NCBI RefSeq assembly: GCF_900106745.1
Contig: NZ_FNNV01000015.1
Coordinates: 1-64,000, forward strand
DNA length: 64,000 bases
From: Paenibacillus sp. CF384
GTDB lineage: Bacteria; Bacillota; Bacilli; Paenibacillales; Paenibacillaceae
Direction: 5' to 3'
The notes beneath the pieces are model-generated. The model ran no database searches. It was not told the DNA's origin and saw only the letters and a list, made by a program, of their open reading frames with translations. Position numbers and translations under genes: made by a program. Every line of letters starts with the position of its first letter. Position 1 is the stretch's first letter. Shown in pieces: positions 26,111-34,691 of this stretch.

Positions 26111-26129
26111 TGAAAGTATAGCGCTTTCA
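26111..26129 (-). promoter_or_regulatory. Palindrome with cre-like half and -10 box upstream of the GH99-like gene
   Basis: TGAAAG-N7-CTTTCA is a 19-base inverted repeat. Read on the minus strand it contains TGAAAGCGCT, the conserved half of a cre site (12 of 14 positions overall), and TATACT, a good -10 box. CcpA or another sugar regulator is a plausible binder. Confidence 0.4.
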
Positions 26130-26216
26130 TTTCGAAATTTGGATTGCCCCGCTTTACTTTTTTGATGTTCCTTTTTACTTTTGCTCGGTTCCGGATCACT
26201 AGGCGGCGGACATGAA

Positions 26217-26243
26217 GAAAAGCAACCGATAGATATCGGTTGC
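26217..26243 (-). terminator. Terminator of the phosphotransferase-like gene
   Basis: GCAACCGAT-N4-ATCGGTTGC, a 9-bp stem followed on the minus strand by TTTTCTT, about 70 bases past the stop at 26314. Confidence 0.8.
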
Positions 26244-26313
26244 TTCGCATGAACAGTAATCTATCTTGCCTGTTGCTGTTGCTGCCGTGGCAGCGATCAG
26301 ATCGTGGTCTGCC

Positions 26314-27393
26314 TCATTTGTCATCGATAATCGAAGACAGACAACCACCGCTCCTCTTCCGAAGGTTAGCTTCCACTTCCTTGAGCATCGGCTCAATTTG
26401 ATCCCATCGATTCATACAGTGATAAAGAATCATCTCCAGATCGTTCTCATTCTGTGCGTTTTCTGTGTTTCGATAGAGAATATTCAGGAGCCAATTGGTT
26501 AAATTCCGAAGGTGGTGGCGGTAGGCGTAAAATCGTAATAAATCCAAATCTAACGCGACAGATTTGCCTGTATGCTGCTCGTATGCGGAGAAGAAAACAT
26601 CGAACTCTTCCCCTATATAACCAATCAAATCGAATTCCAGTGGCGCTATAAGTGCAGATTCCCAATCGATAACAAACAACACGTTGTCATGACGTATTAG
26701 GTTGCCTCCCCACATATCACCGTGACACAACACATACTCATGGTTATCCGATATTGCCGCTAAACGTAGTTTACGAACGAAGTTCAACAGGACATAGATT
26801 TGCTCTTTCTTTGGCAAAACATGCTCTCGTAACGATTGCTTACTGAGGTTGTCAAAAGTCACAGTGCTTTCGAGCAACGAAATACACTTCTCGAGATCGC
26901 ACTCGAACGAAATATCAAATGACTCTGTCCTAACCAAAGACTTGTCGATATTCGGGGTAATCCTATGAAGGGCAGCCACCGACTTAGCAATGCTTTCAAG
27001 GATCTCATTCGAGAAAGGATAGGCATCAGCCAATGATTCCCCATGGATATAATTAAACAAGACTACTGTGAACGCGTTGCAGGTTGTAGAGAAATCGCCG
27101 CTTCGATTCTTAATAGGATAGGTGATATTTTGAAAAAGTCGTTGATGAAACATTTCCCACGTTAGGGGCAAGTAATGGCTTAAACGCTCCATACTCATTC
27201 TTTGTCTATCATTGTGATGATCGAACAATTTCAGATAAAAACGGTCTCCATTGCTGCAATTCACCCCATAAGAGTAAGCAGAATCCCCCATAGGAATGAA
27301 GTGAATGCTTTCAACTTGTATCCCGTACGCGAGATCAAGAGTCTTTGCAAGTACATGATCTTCGACTCGAAAGTTTACTTCCAGACTATTCAC
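26314..27393 (-). CDS. Aminoglycoside phosphotransferase family kinase-like protein
   Basis: A 359-residue protein of the APH/choline-kinase fold. YVLCHGDMWGGNLI is the catalytic loop (HGDxxxxN) and VLFVIDWESALIAPLEFDLI supplies the metal-binding Asp. The N-terminal lobe has GDSAYSYGVNC...RFYLKLF with the ATP-binding Lys. Members phosphorylate antibiotics, homoserine, choline or sugars, and resistance should not be assumed. The 5' end reads GTG at 27393, with AGGGG almost touching it, so the true start is uncertain. Monocistronic. Confidence 0.75.
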   Translation of the reverse strand: MNSLEVNFRVEDHVLAKTLDLAYGIQVESIHFIPMGDSAYSYGVNCSNGDRFYLKLFDHHNDRQRMSMERLSHYLPLTWEMFHQRLFQNITYPIKNRSGDFSTTCNAFTVVLFNYIHGESLADAYPFSNEILESIAKSVAALHRITPNIDKSLVRTESFDISFECDLEKCISLLESTVTFDNLSKQSLREHVLPKKEQIYVLLNFVRKLRLAAISDNHEYVLCHGDMWGGNLIRHDNVLFVIDWESALIAPLEFDLIGYIGEEFDVFFSAYEQHTGKSVALDLDLLRFYAYRHHLRNLTNWLLNILYRNTENAQNENDLEMILYHCMNRWDQIEPMLKEVEANLRKRSGGCLSSIIDDK

Positions 27394-27501
27394 CCCTAAC
27401 GTTTATATACAAATACATAATAATTTAATGACATTAATCTTCGTAGCCCGCCGCTAAAAATGGTATAATTAGGAACTCACAATTTGCTAGGAGGAGAACT
27501 A

Positions 27502-27870
27502 ATGAAAATAACAGGCGTTATCCCTCAGCTGCGAACGATGAATCTAGAAAGCTCCATACAGTTTTACACGACGCAATTAGGTTTGGAACTCGCATTCCGC
27601 TATGAAGATTTCTATGCCGGCATTCGTGCAGGCAGCCAGCTCTTCCACCTCAAGTTTGAATGTGACCAGGATCCTTCAATCCCTTATGTTCGCGATGGTG
27701 ACCATTTCACTCTCTACTTGGAAACCGATAATGCCGTTGCCTTGGCCGAGGAACTGAAAGCTCGAGGAGTCATGTTAACTAAAGACGTGCATGAGACGGA
27801 ATGGAGTACCAGGGAATTTATCATCGAGGACGATCAAGGACATACGATTTACTTTGGCGAGGCGCTCTAG
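27502..27870 (+). CDS. VOC (glyoxalase/bleomycin-resistance fold) protein
   Basis: A 122-residue vicinal-oxygen-chelate protein with two beta-alpha-beta-beta-beta units. MNLESSIQFYTTQLGLELAFRYEDFYAGI is the first, and FTLYLETDNAVALAEELKARGV to REFIIEDDQGHTIYFGEAL the second. Candidate metal ligands are His near residue 51 and Glu in YFGEAL. AGGAGGAG precedes ATG 27502. A TATAAT box at 27464-27469 lies upstream but has no clear -35. Function cannot be set further than small-molecule binding or metabolism. Confidence 0.85.
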   Translation: MKITGVIPQLRTMNLESSIQFYTTQLGLELAFRYEDFYAGIRAGSQLFHLKFECDQDPSIPYVRDGDHFTLYLETDNAVALAEELKARGVMLTKDVHETEWSTREFIIEDDQGHTIYFGEAL

Positions 27871-27896
27871 CTTTGATAGACTTCAGCACAACAATA

Positions 27897-27938
27897 AACG
27901 GCAGCCAATCCAAAAGATTGCTGCCGTTGCCATTTTTC
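27897..27938. terminator. Bidirectional terminator between the VOC and DNA-repair genes
   Basis: AACGGCAGCCAATC pairs with GATT-GCTGCCGTT (two-base bulge), followed by CATTTTTC on the plus strand and by TTTATTGTT on the minus strand. The flanking genes converge here. Confidence 0.75.
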
Positions 27939-27969
27939 AATGTTTCCTCTCGATTATCATCCCACGAAA

Positions 27970-28677
27970 TTAACACCTGACATACTTGCGTTTGAAACCA
28001 ATTTGCCCTCTATCGATAGCCTTCTGAATATTATCCATAGCAGATATAAATTTGCTCTTAGCCTTGTCCTTCTTGAGTTCTACAGGGCCGACAGCTTTCG
28101 CAATCTCGACGGCTTTATCGTGGAGAGGAATATAAGATACCGCTACGGTATAGATGAAATTATTCATTGAGGCCTTTGCTCGATCGGGAGAATCGTGGAT
28201 GGTAGCCGCTACTTGATCAAGCATATGGGCAAGCTTCACTTCTGAAAATTCACTGTCCTTGCGATTGCCGAGCAACCAGCAGTAACAGCTCCAGCCCCCC
28301 GACATTCGCAGCTCTTCCCCGCTGGCAATCCACTTATCCGCAACCTCCTGCGCAATATCAGCCTCTGCCAAAGTAACGGACACGACACCATCGGACAGCA
28401 TATAGAAATAAGCCGAATCCATCCACCGATCATAATCGGCCGCAGTCATCGCATTGGGGTCCGCAATTACGCCGGCAAAGTACATCGCATCGTAATTTCC
28501 CGTGGCGTACAGTTCCTCCGCTAACGGCTGGTTTATTTTGATCTTCTTAGCAATCGGCTTCATCTCGCCAGTAGTCGCTCCGAATAACGGTTCTTTCGCC
28601 CCGTTGGACATGTACATTTTCTTGCTTCGTTCTTTGCCGATTGCTTCAAGCTCCTGCATGACGGATTCCAAATTCAT
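27970..28677 (-). CDS. DNA alkylation repair family protein (AlkD-like HEAT repeats)
   Basis: A 235-residue alpha-helical protein of the AlkD-related DNA alkylation repair family, a glycosylase fold built of HEAT-like helical pairs. The motifs FGATTGEMKPIAKKIK, YDAMYFAGVIADP and SGGWSCYCWLLG are characteristic. In AlkD-type enzymes the repeats cradle damaged DNA and remove positively charged alkylated bases. Many small members of this family lack tested activity. AAAGGA lies 11 bases before the ATG. Likely monocistronic. Confidence 0.8.
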   Translation of the reverse strand: MNLESVMQELEAIGKERSKKMYMSNGAKEPLFGATTGEMKPIAKKIKINQPLAEELYATGNYDAMYFAGVIADPNAMTAADYDRWMDSAYFYMLSDGVVSVTLAEADIAQEVADKWIASGEELRMSGGWSCYCWLLGNRKDSEFSEVKLAHMLDQVAATIHDSPDRAKASMNNFIYTVAVSYIPLHDKAVEIAKAVGPVELKKDKAKSKFISAMDNIQKAIDRGQIGFKRKYVRC

Positions 28678-28770
28678 TCCATAGCACGTCCTTTATGGTT
28701 TAGTAGATCAACAGGCTGCTGAAACATCTGCTTCACTTATTATAATGAAATAGCCGGCATAAGTTAAGAG

Positions 28771-29472
28771 CTACCCGGCCTTCGCAATTGCTCTCTTAAG
28801 CTTATCGTAATCGGCGAAGTCCTCATACTTAACCCCATTAATAAAGAGCGTCGGCGTAGCCGAAATAAGCTTCTCAGCCTTCGCATTATGGGCAATCACT
28901 TCATCGGCATAGGTCTCGCTCTCTATATCTCGCATCAACTTCTCGTAGTCGACTTGAAGCTGCGCGTTCTTGGCTAGTTCAACAAGAAAGGCCGGTGTTG
29001 CCCATGCAACCCGTTCATCCCCTTGATTCTTATAGATGGCATCGTAGTAGCTCCAGAATGCCTTAGGATTCTGATGATACACGGATTGGCCCGCCATAGC
29101 GGCTGCGAAAGAATCCGGTCCGATAATGGTGTTATTCATAAAATACAACGCTACTGTCCCTTGTTCGATATAATCTTGTACCAGCTTCGGTTTAATTTCT
29201 TGACTGAAGTAGCGGCAGGCCGGGCACTTAAAGTCGCCGAACTCGACGATCTTGACCGGTGCATCGGCTGAACCGAGCATAGGAATCTGCTCATAATCGA
29301 AAGCCACCGGTTTTGGCTTAGGAGCGAATATAACCGCTAAGACGATAGCCGCAATAGCTGCGAAACAGATGCCGAAGAAGATCCACCGTTTGCGTTCCTT
29401 CTGCTTTTGTTTTTCCATGGCTCGAAGTTTCTTTTTTCCCGAGAGATTCGTTTTTCCGATCACTGCTTCCAT
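28771..29472 (-). CDS. DsbA-like membrane-anchored thioredoxin-fold protein
   Basis: A 233-residue protein: basic cytoplasmic N-terminus (KQKQKERKR), one transmembrane helix (WIFFGICFAAIAAIVLAVIFA, about 30-50), then an extracytoplasmic thioredoxin fold. FGDFKCPACRYFSQEIKP holds the CPAC active site and TPTLFINGVKY the cis-Pro loop. This is the layout of BdbD/DsbA-type thiol oxidases acting outside the membrane. No DsbB/BdbC partner is adjacent. Confidence 0.88.
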   Translation of the reverse strand: MEAVIGKTNLSGKKKLRAMEKQKQKERKRWIFFGICFAAIAAIVLAVIFAPKPKPVAFDYEQIPMLGSADAPVKIVEFGDFKCPACRYFSQEIKPKLVQDYIEQGTVALYFMNNTIIGPDSFAAAMAGQSVYHQNPKAFWSYYDAIYKNQGDERVAWATPAFLVELAKNAQLQVDYEKLMRDIESETYADEVIAHNAKAEKLISATPTLFINGVKYEDFADYDKLKRAIAKAG

Positions 29473-29504
29473 GTCCCATCCTGCCTTTCTACTTGAAATA
29501 GATA

Positions 29505-29528
29505 GAAAGACTGCCGGGGCAGCCTTTC
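29505..29528 (-). terminator. Terminator after the GH172 gene
   Basis: GAAAGACTGCC-GG-GGCAGCCTTTC, a stem of 11 pairs including one G-T pair, followed by TATCTATTTC on the minus strand. It marks the end of the transport/GH172 operon. Confidence 0.75.
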
Positions 29529-29555
29529 ATTCCAGCCTATACATAGGATTTAACC

Positions 29556-30662
29556 TTACCTTGGCCAGCGCATTTCGACAGGCTGCAAAGCCGGGAAAGC
29601 AGCATGCGGCTCTGCTTGATACCAGTATGCCACCGAGGAAACGTCATCCGTTCTCTCGAACAAGGCGCGACTGTTATGTCCCATTTGTTGAATGGTCACC
29701 TTCAGCTCGTTCTCGAAGCGAATCGGGTCCATTAAATGCCAGCGGTACAAGCCATGCATGGGCACGCTGTCTTCACCGAAGATGTCGCAGCGCGTCGTAT
29801 CCGTCTTCGAATAATAGGGATAACCGAGATAAGGTGTATTATAGGGAACTTCAACAATTTTCCCTTCTCGTTTCTCGTAGAAGCACCACGCGCCTCCAAA
29901 ATAATCTTCTGTCCCCGTACCGCATATGGTCGGCCACTCCTCATCGCCATCCATAAAAAACTTGATCTCGCCTTCTCCCCACCAGTATCGCTCCAGAGCA
30001 GCCCAAGCCAAGTATGTACCGACGTAATGTCCTTTACCTTTCACGTTATCTAAGATGGTGAAATCCTGCGCTGCGGTCGTAATATTCTCCCGTCTCCACT
30101 GCGCATGGAAATACGCGGCTTCCTCCGGAAGTTCATCAACTAGCGTATAACTAAATTGATAGAAGAATCCCCCGATTTCGCGCGCATGCTGGTTCTCTAT
30201 CGTAATCTTCGCTTTGCTGCGGAACGGCATCGGAAAATAACAGTTCATGCCTCCCGTCGGATTTACGACGATCGGCAGCGAGTTCACGATGCTTCTGGCG
30301 CCGAAGCCGTTGCAGAAGAAGTCCCCCAGCGGCACTTCCACCGAAGGCTCCGCCTCGTCATCCCAGTACATCCGGATAACCAAGTCTCGCAGCACGAAGT
30401 AGCCTTTATCCGTCCGATCCGTAACCGTGATCCAGAAATGCTGGATGACGCCAGGCCCGTCCACTTCCATCAGCGTAACCGTCTCGCCTTGTTGAAGCGT
30501 AATACACGGTCTGCCCTTCCGGCCAACGCCTAAATTACTGGCTTCCTTCCCGCCTGCACCGACTTCCCCCCTCGGATTCTCAGCGCTGATTGAACGCGTC
30601 TTCGCATTGCTCATAAGCGGTGCTGTGGATAATCCGAAGCCTAGACCTTGATTTTGAAGCAT
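29556..30662 (-). CDS. GH172 (DUF2961) glycoside hydrolase
   Basis: A 368-residue cytoplasmic protein of the DUF2961 family, now glycoside hydrolase family 172. Known members cleave alpha-D-fructofuranose or D-arabinofuranose linkages. The family motif GTGTEDYFGGAWCFY is present, as are GPGVIQHFWITV and LVIRMYWDDEAEPSVEVPLGDFF from the jelly-roll fold. No signal peptide. The start is ATG 30662, eight bases after AAGGAGG. It is the last gene of the Opp-type ABC importer operon (22-base gap), so it probably cuts the oligosaccharide that the importer brings in. Exact linkage unknown. Confidence 0.88.
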   Translation of the reverse strand: MLQNQGLGFGLSTAPLMSNAKTRSISAENPRGEVGAGGKEASNLGVGRKGRPCITLQQGETVTLMEVDGPGVIQHFWITVTDRTDKGYFVLRDLVIRMYWDDEAEPSVEVPLGDFFCNGFGARSIVNSLPIVVNPTGGMNCYFPMPFRSKAKITIENQHAREIGGFFYQFSYTLVDELPEEAAYFHAQWRRENITTAAQDFTILDNVKGKGHYVGTYLAWAALERYWWGEGEIKFFMDGDEEWPTICGTGTEDYFGGAWCFYEKREGKIVEVPYNTPYLGYPYYSKTDTTRCDIFGEDSVPMHGLYRWHLMDPIRFENELKVTIQQMGHNSRALFERTDDVSSVAYWYQAEPHAAFPALQPVEMRWPR

Positions 30663-30684
30663 GTGAACGACCTCCTTATCAAAT

Positions 30685-31728
30685 TTACACACTTAGATCC
30701 GAACTATTGCTTGCAGCGGCATGTACGCCGATTCGAGCTTCTCCTGCCGCGACTTGATAACCGCTGTGCTTGAAGCAAAGCACTTGATGATTCTCAGTCA
30801 ATTGAAGCATTTCCGGTTTGGCCGAACGACAAATGTCTTGGGCATACACGCACCTTGCGGCGAACTTGCAGCCATGAAGACCGTATTCTTTGCTTTCCAG
30901 ATCAGGGAGTTTCATATCTTCATCCCACTTCTTCCCGACTCGCGGAATGGACTCCAGCAGCAGCTCGGTATAGGGATGCGCAGGATGGTTTAATATTTCT
31001 TTGGCTTTGCCGTATTCAATCAGATTCCCTCTGTACATCGTCGCAATATAATCGCTGACATAATAAGCGGTGGATAGATCATGCGTAATATAGATAAAGT
31101 TGACGTTGTATTCGTCTTTCAGCTTCATAAACAGATTCACTACATTCATGCGCAGGGAAGCGTCAATCATGGCAACCGGTTCGTCCGCAACGATGAGCCT
31201 CGGCTTCGGAATCAGTGCCCGTGCGATCGATATCCGCTGCAGCTCCCCGCCCGAAAACTGATTCGGAAATTTGCCAGCCACATTGGCCAAATCAAGTCCG
31301 ACAGACTTCAGAACTTCCGTAATAATGCCCTTGGCTTCCTGCTTAGTCGCGGCCACGTCAAGGTTAAGCGCAGTCTCGTAGAGATAAGTATCCACCGTCT
31401 TGCGACTGCTGAACGTAGAGAATGGGTTCTGAAAGATCGGCTGTACTTTCTTCAGAAACGCCTTCTTGTTCTTCCGTTTGGCATAGAAGGACAGCGGCGT
31501 GCCTTCAATAACAACCTCGCCGAAGGACGGCTCCAGCAGGCGCAAGATCATCTTCGCGAGCGTCGTCTTCCCGCAGCCGGATTCACCGACGATGCTCATG
31601 ATTTGCGGTTTATCCCCGGGCAGCGTTAAATCGATGTGATCTACCGCCGTAATTTTGGTCCCCAGTAGCATCCCGCCGATTTTGTAATGCATAGAGAGTC
31701 CATGGATTTCCAGTATGTTTCCAGCCAA
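30685..31728 (-). CDS. Oligopeptide/oligosaccharide ABC importer ATPase (OppF-like)
   Basis: A 347-residue nucleotide-binding subunit: Walker A GESGCGKTTL, signature FSGGELQRISIARAL, Walker B LIVADEPVAMID, switch His in ITHDLSTAYY. The C-terminal CxxC-rich extension (HGCKFAARCVYAQDIC) is typical of OppD/OppF. The start is TTG 31728, seven bases after AAGGAGGAGG. It pairs with the OppD-like subunit upstream. Confidence 0.9.
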   Translation of the reverse strand: MAGNILEIHGLSMHYKIGGMLLGTKITAVDHIDLTLPGDKPQIMSIVGESGCGKTTLAKMILRLLEPSFGEVVIEGTPLSFYAKRKNKKAFLKKVQPIFQNPFSTFSSRKTVDTYLYETALNLDVAATKQEAKGIITEVLKSVGLDLANVAGKFPNQFSGGELQRISIARALIPKPRLIVADEPVAMIDASLRMNVVNLFMKLKDEYNVNFIYITHDLSTAYYVSDYIATMYRGNLIEYGKAKEILNHPAHPYTELLLESIPRVGKKWDEDMKLPDLESKEYGLHGCKFAARCVYAQDICRSAKPEMLQLTENHQVLCFKHSGYQVAAGEARIGVHAAASNSSDLSV

Positions 31729-31792
31729 TTCAACACCTCCTCCTTAGCAGTTGCTCCGCATGGGCATGAACGAATTTCGATCTGACACCGCC

Positions 31793-32752
31793 CTAGTTGA
31801 GCAAGTGGCAGCTGGCATAATGGCCCTCGCCCACATTCACCCGCTCCGGTTCTACCACTCGGCAGGCTTCCATCACATGCGGACACCTCGCGGCAAAGCG
31901 GCAGCCGGCAGGCGGATTCTTCAAGCTTGGCGGCGTTCCAGGTATGCCTTCCTTCTGGCTGTTATCTCCGATTCGCGGAAGCGCATGGATTAACATTTTG
32001 GTATAAGGATGTTTAGGCTCATTAAATATCCGCTCCGTCGGGCCGATTTCAATCATCTGGCCGGCATACATAATGCCCATTCGATTGGTAATCTGATAAT
32101 GCACGCCCATGTCATGAGACACAATGACCATGGAGTTCATCAGCTTCTTCTGTACCTGCGAAAGCATGGTGAGTATGCCTCTTTGCACGACAACATCCAG
32201 CGCCGTCGTCGGCTCGTCTGCCAGGACAATACTTGGATGCAGGAATGTTGCAAGTGCAATCAGCACCCGCTGCCTCATTCCCCCGCTTAGTTGATGGGGA
32301 TAAGCTTTGAGCACTTCCGGCGGAAGCTCCAGCTCCTTCAAATACGCCGTTATTTCGTGTTCGAGTAGTTTCTTGTTCTTCACGCCATGGTACTTGCTGA
32401 TGGTGTCGAAGAATTGATTCTTCACTCTCGTCACCGGATTCATGACATGCATCGCGCCTTGCGGCACGTATGAGATGTCTTTCCACCAGCTCTTATGGAT
32501 CTCGCCGTTGCGATAGATAACAGGCACGCCTTTCCTGTCCGAAGTGTGCACTTCTACAGAGCCTGATGCGATTTCAAGCGGATAGTTGATCAAATCGTAC
32601 ATGACCTTCAGCAGCGTTGACTTTCCGCAGCCCGACTCGCCCGCAATGCCGAATATCTCATTCTTTCGGACTTCAAAATCGACTCTATCGACCGCCTTCA
32701 CATACCCGTTCAACATGTTATATTGCGCACTCACCTGATTCAGCTTCAGCAT
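31793..32752 (-). CDS. Oligopeptide/oligosaccharide ABC importer ATPase (OppD-like)
   Basis: A 319-residue subunit: Walker A GESGCGKSTL, signature LSGGMRQRVLIAL, Walker B IVLADEPTTALD, switch VSHDMGVHYQ, and the OppD-type C-terminal Cys cluster (AGCRFAARCPHVMEACR). It starts one base after the stop of the upstream permease gene, which points to coupled translation. Confidence 0.9.
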   Translation of the reverse strand: MLKLNQVSAQYNMLNGYVKAVDRVDFEVRKNEIFGIAGESGCGKSTLLKVMYDLINYPLEIASGSVEVHTSDRKGVPVIYRNGEIHKSWWKDISYVPQGAMHVMNPVTRVKNQFFDTISKYHGVKNKKLLEHEITAYLKELELPPEVLKAYPHQLSGGMRQRVLIALATFLHPSIVLADEPTTALDVVVQRGILTMLSQVQKKLMNSMVIVSHDMGVHYQITNRMGIMYAGQMIEIGPTERIFNEPKHPYTKMLIHALPRIGDNSQKEGIPGTPPSLKNPPAGCRFAARCPHVMEACRVVEPERVNVGEGHYASCHLLN

Positions 32753-32753
32753 C

Positions 32754-33578
32754 TTACTTCCCTCTCCTTAGCGCAGAATATTGCTGATAGCCCGTCATAA
32801 CCAGAAACAGCGCAATGAAGATTAAAGCGATCGCCACAACCGGAGAACCGATCCACCACCAGCGCTCGGCAAGCATGGCCTGATGCTGGTTCGCCCAATA
32901 AATCATCGTGCCGAGCGTAGCCTTCTCATTGCTGGACATGCCAATAACGGCCAAACCGGATTCGGAGCCGATGGCCACGAGGATCGTATTGACAAAATTG
33001 GCTACCGACCATCCCGCGACAAAAGGAAAGATTTCTTTGACGATGATCTTAAGCGTGTTCTGTCCGGAGAAGATGGCGGTACTGATAAAGTCGCGCTCGC
33101 TAAGCGATAACGCCATGGAGCGGAGCTGCCGCGCCGGCCAAGGCCAGTTAAAGATGATGAGCACAAACGAAATCATGAAGAGCGATGCCTTGCCCTGCAT
33201 AAGACTTCCCAGCAGAATTAGGATGGGGAGCGAGGGAATGACGATGAAAGAGTCGGTCATGATGGTAATCAGCCGATCGATAAATCCACCTTTAAATCCG
33301 GCCCAAAGCCCGAGCAGAACGCCGATCAGCGTAGCGAAGAATGCAACGATGATCCCGATAATGAATGAGTTTTGGATGGATTTGGCCAGCAGCCAGAACG
33401 TGTCTTGACCCAGGTTAGTCGTGCCGAAGAGATGGTCCTTACTCGGCTTGAGATTCTTCAGATACGTGCCCCATTCGATCGGATTACCCTGATAGAAGAA
33501 AGGAACGATGAAGCCGAGAATAATGAAGATACCCAGCATCGAAACGCCTAGCTTTAAACGAAAATTCCAATGCTTCAC
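32754..33578 (-). CDS. ABC importer permease (DppC/OppC-like)
   Basis: A 274-residue membrane protein with about six helices. The first is LGVSMLGIFIILGFIVPFF. The loop LWAGFKGGFIDRLI and the segment RSMALSLSERDFISTAIFSG correspond to the coupling (EAA-like) region of Opp-type permeases. GTG start at 33578, ten bases from GGAGG. It forms the channel with the other permease, 24 bases upstream. Confidence 0.9.
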   Translation of the reverse strand: MKHWNFRLKLGVSMLGIFIILGFIVPFFYQGNPIEWGTYLKNLKPSKDHLFGTTNLGQDTFWLLAKSIQNSFIIGIIVAFFATLIGVLLGLWAGFKGGFIDRLITIMTDSFIVIPSLPILILLGSLMQGKASLFMISFVLIIFNWPWPARQLRSMALSLSERDFISTAIFSGQNTLKIIVKEIFPFVAGWSVANFVNTILVAIGSESGLAVIGMSSNEKATLGTMIYWANQHQAMLAERWWWIGSPVVAIALIFIALFLVMTGYQQYSALRRGK

Positions 33579-33602
33579 GCGTCACTCACCTCCGAAGCAC
33601 AT

Positions 33603-34601
33603 TTATTTATAACGAACCCGGGGATCCAGGAATGGATACAAGAAATCCACGATAAAAGTAGCCGCTGCCACCGCGATGATCGAAAGCGTAATCGTCCCCA
33701 TGATCAAGTTATAGTCCGCCTGTAGAATACCGGTATAAATGAGGGTTCCGATCCCCGGATAACCGAACAGGATTTCCGTAATTAACGCCCCATTGAAGAT
33801 CGTCCCAATCTGCAGCGCAAGCATCGTAACTTGCGGAAGCGCCGCATTGGGCAGCACGTATTTGGTCATAATCTTGCGTTCGCTTAAGCCCTTAAGTCTG
33901 GCAAATTGAACGTAATCTTCTTCGGCGATTCCGGCAGACAAGGTCTTCATACTGATCACCCACCAGCCTGTTCCTACAAGTATCATGGAGAAAGCCGGCA
34001 AGATGGAATGATAAACGATGCTCTTGATATGCACCCAGGAGAATCCATCCCCTTGAAAGGTGGCCGATAGGGGAAATATCGGATAAATATACGACAGCAG
34101 CATGATCAGAATCAGCGCCAATATATAGTAGGGAATCGGATAGATCATGATGGATATGGCCTCCATCGCTTTGGAGTACGATTTATCTTTGAGGAAGCCG
34201 GCAAGCAGGCCGACAATATTGCCGATCAGCCATGCAATAATCGTCGAGATTAACAGCAGTCCCATCGTCCAAGGCAGCGCTTTCGCGATTAATTCATTAA
34301 CCGGATTCGGGTAACTGGCCAGCGACGGGCCGAAATCCTGCGTAATGATAACCCGCTTCACAAACCCCAGATATTGATCCCACATCGAGCCTTCGAGCCC
34401 GAAGGATTCATTCAAGGTTTCGCGCAAGGTAATGATCGCATCCGGTTCCATGTACGCCTGGTTCGCCGTCATCTTGCCGATCATCGCTTCCACCGGATCC
34501 GAGGGCATGAACCGGGGCACGAAGAAAACGGTCGTGATGCCGATGAATACGACGAGCACAAAGGAAATCACTTTGGACAGCAAAAACTTGTAAAACCCCA
34601 T
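33603..34601 (-). CDS. ABC importer permease (DppB/OppB-like)
   Basis: A 332-residue membrane protein. FLLSKVISFVLVVFIGITTVFFVPRFMPSDPVEAM is the OppB opening, EEDYVQFARLKGLSERKIMTKYVLPNA the cytoplasmic coupling loop, and LDPRVRYK the usual C-terminus. The start is ATG 34601, ten bases after GGGGAG. It is the first permease gene after the binding protein. Confidence 0.9.
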   Translation of the reverse strand: MGFYKFLLSKVISFVLVVFIGITTVFFVPRFMPSDPVEAMIGKMTANQAYMEPDAIITLRETLNESFGLEGSMWDQYLGFVKRVIITQDFGPSLASYPNPVNELIAKALPWTMGLLLISTIIAWLIGNIVGLLAGFLKDKSYSKAMEAISIMIYPIPYYILALILIMLLSYIYPIFPLSATFQGDGFSWVHIKSIVYHSILPAFSMILVGTGWWVISMKTLSAGIAEEDYVQFARLKGLSERKIMTKYVLPNAALPQVTMLALQIGTIFNGALITEILFGYPGIGTLIYTGILQADYNLIMGTITLSIIAVAAATFIVDFLYPFLDPRVRYK

Positions 34602-34691
34602 AAAGCAGCATCTCCCCGCCTGCATGACTGGTTTTGAAAAATACATACCGGACCTTTGCAGCCCGGTATGTATTCGAATTCGAATTCAGCG

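Noticed and set aside
26314..27393. Aminoglycoside resistance kinase
   Set aside because: The HGDxxxxN kinase loop is family-wide and nothing points to an antibiotic substrate.
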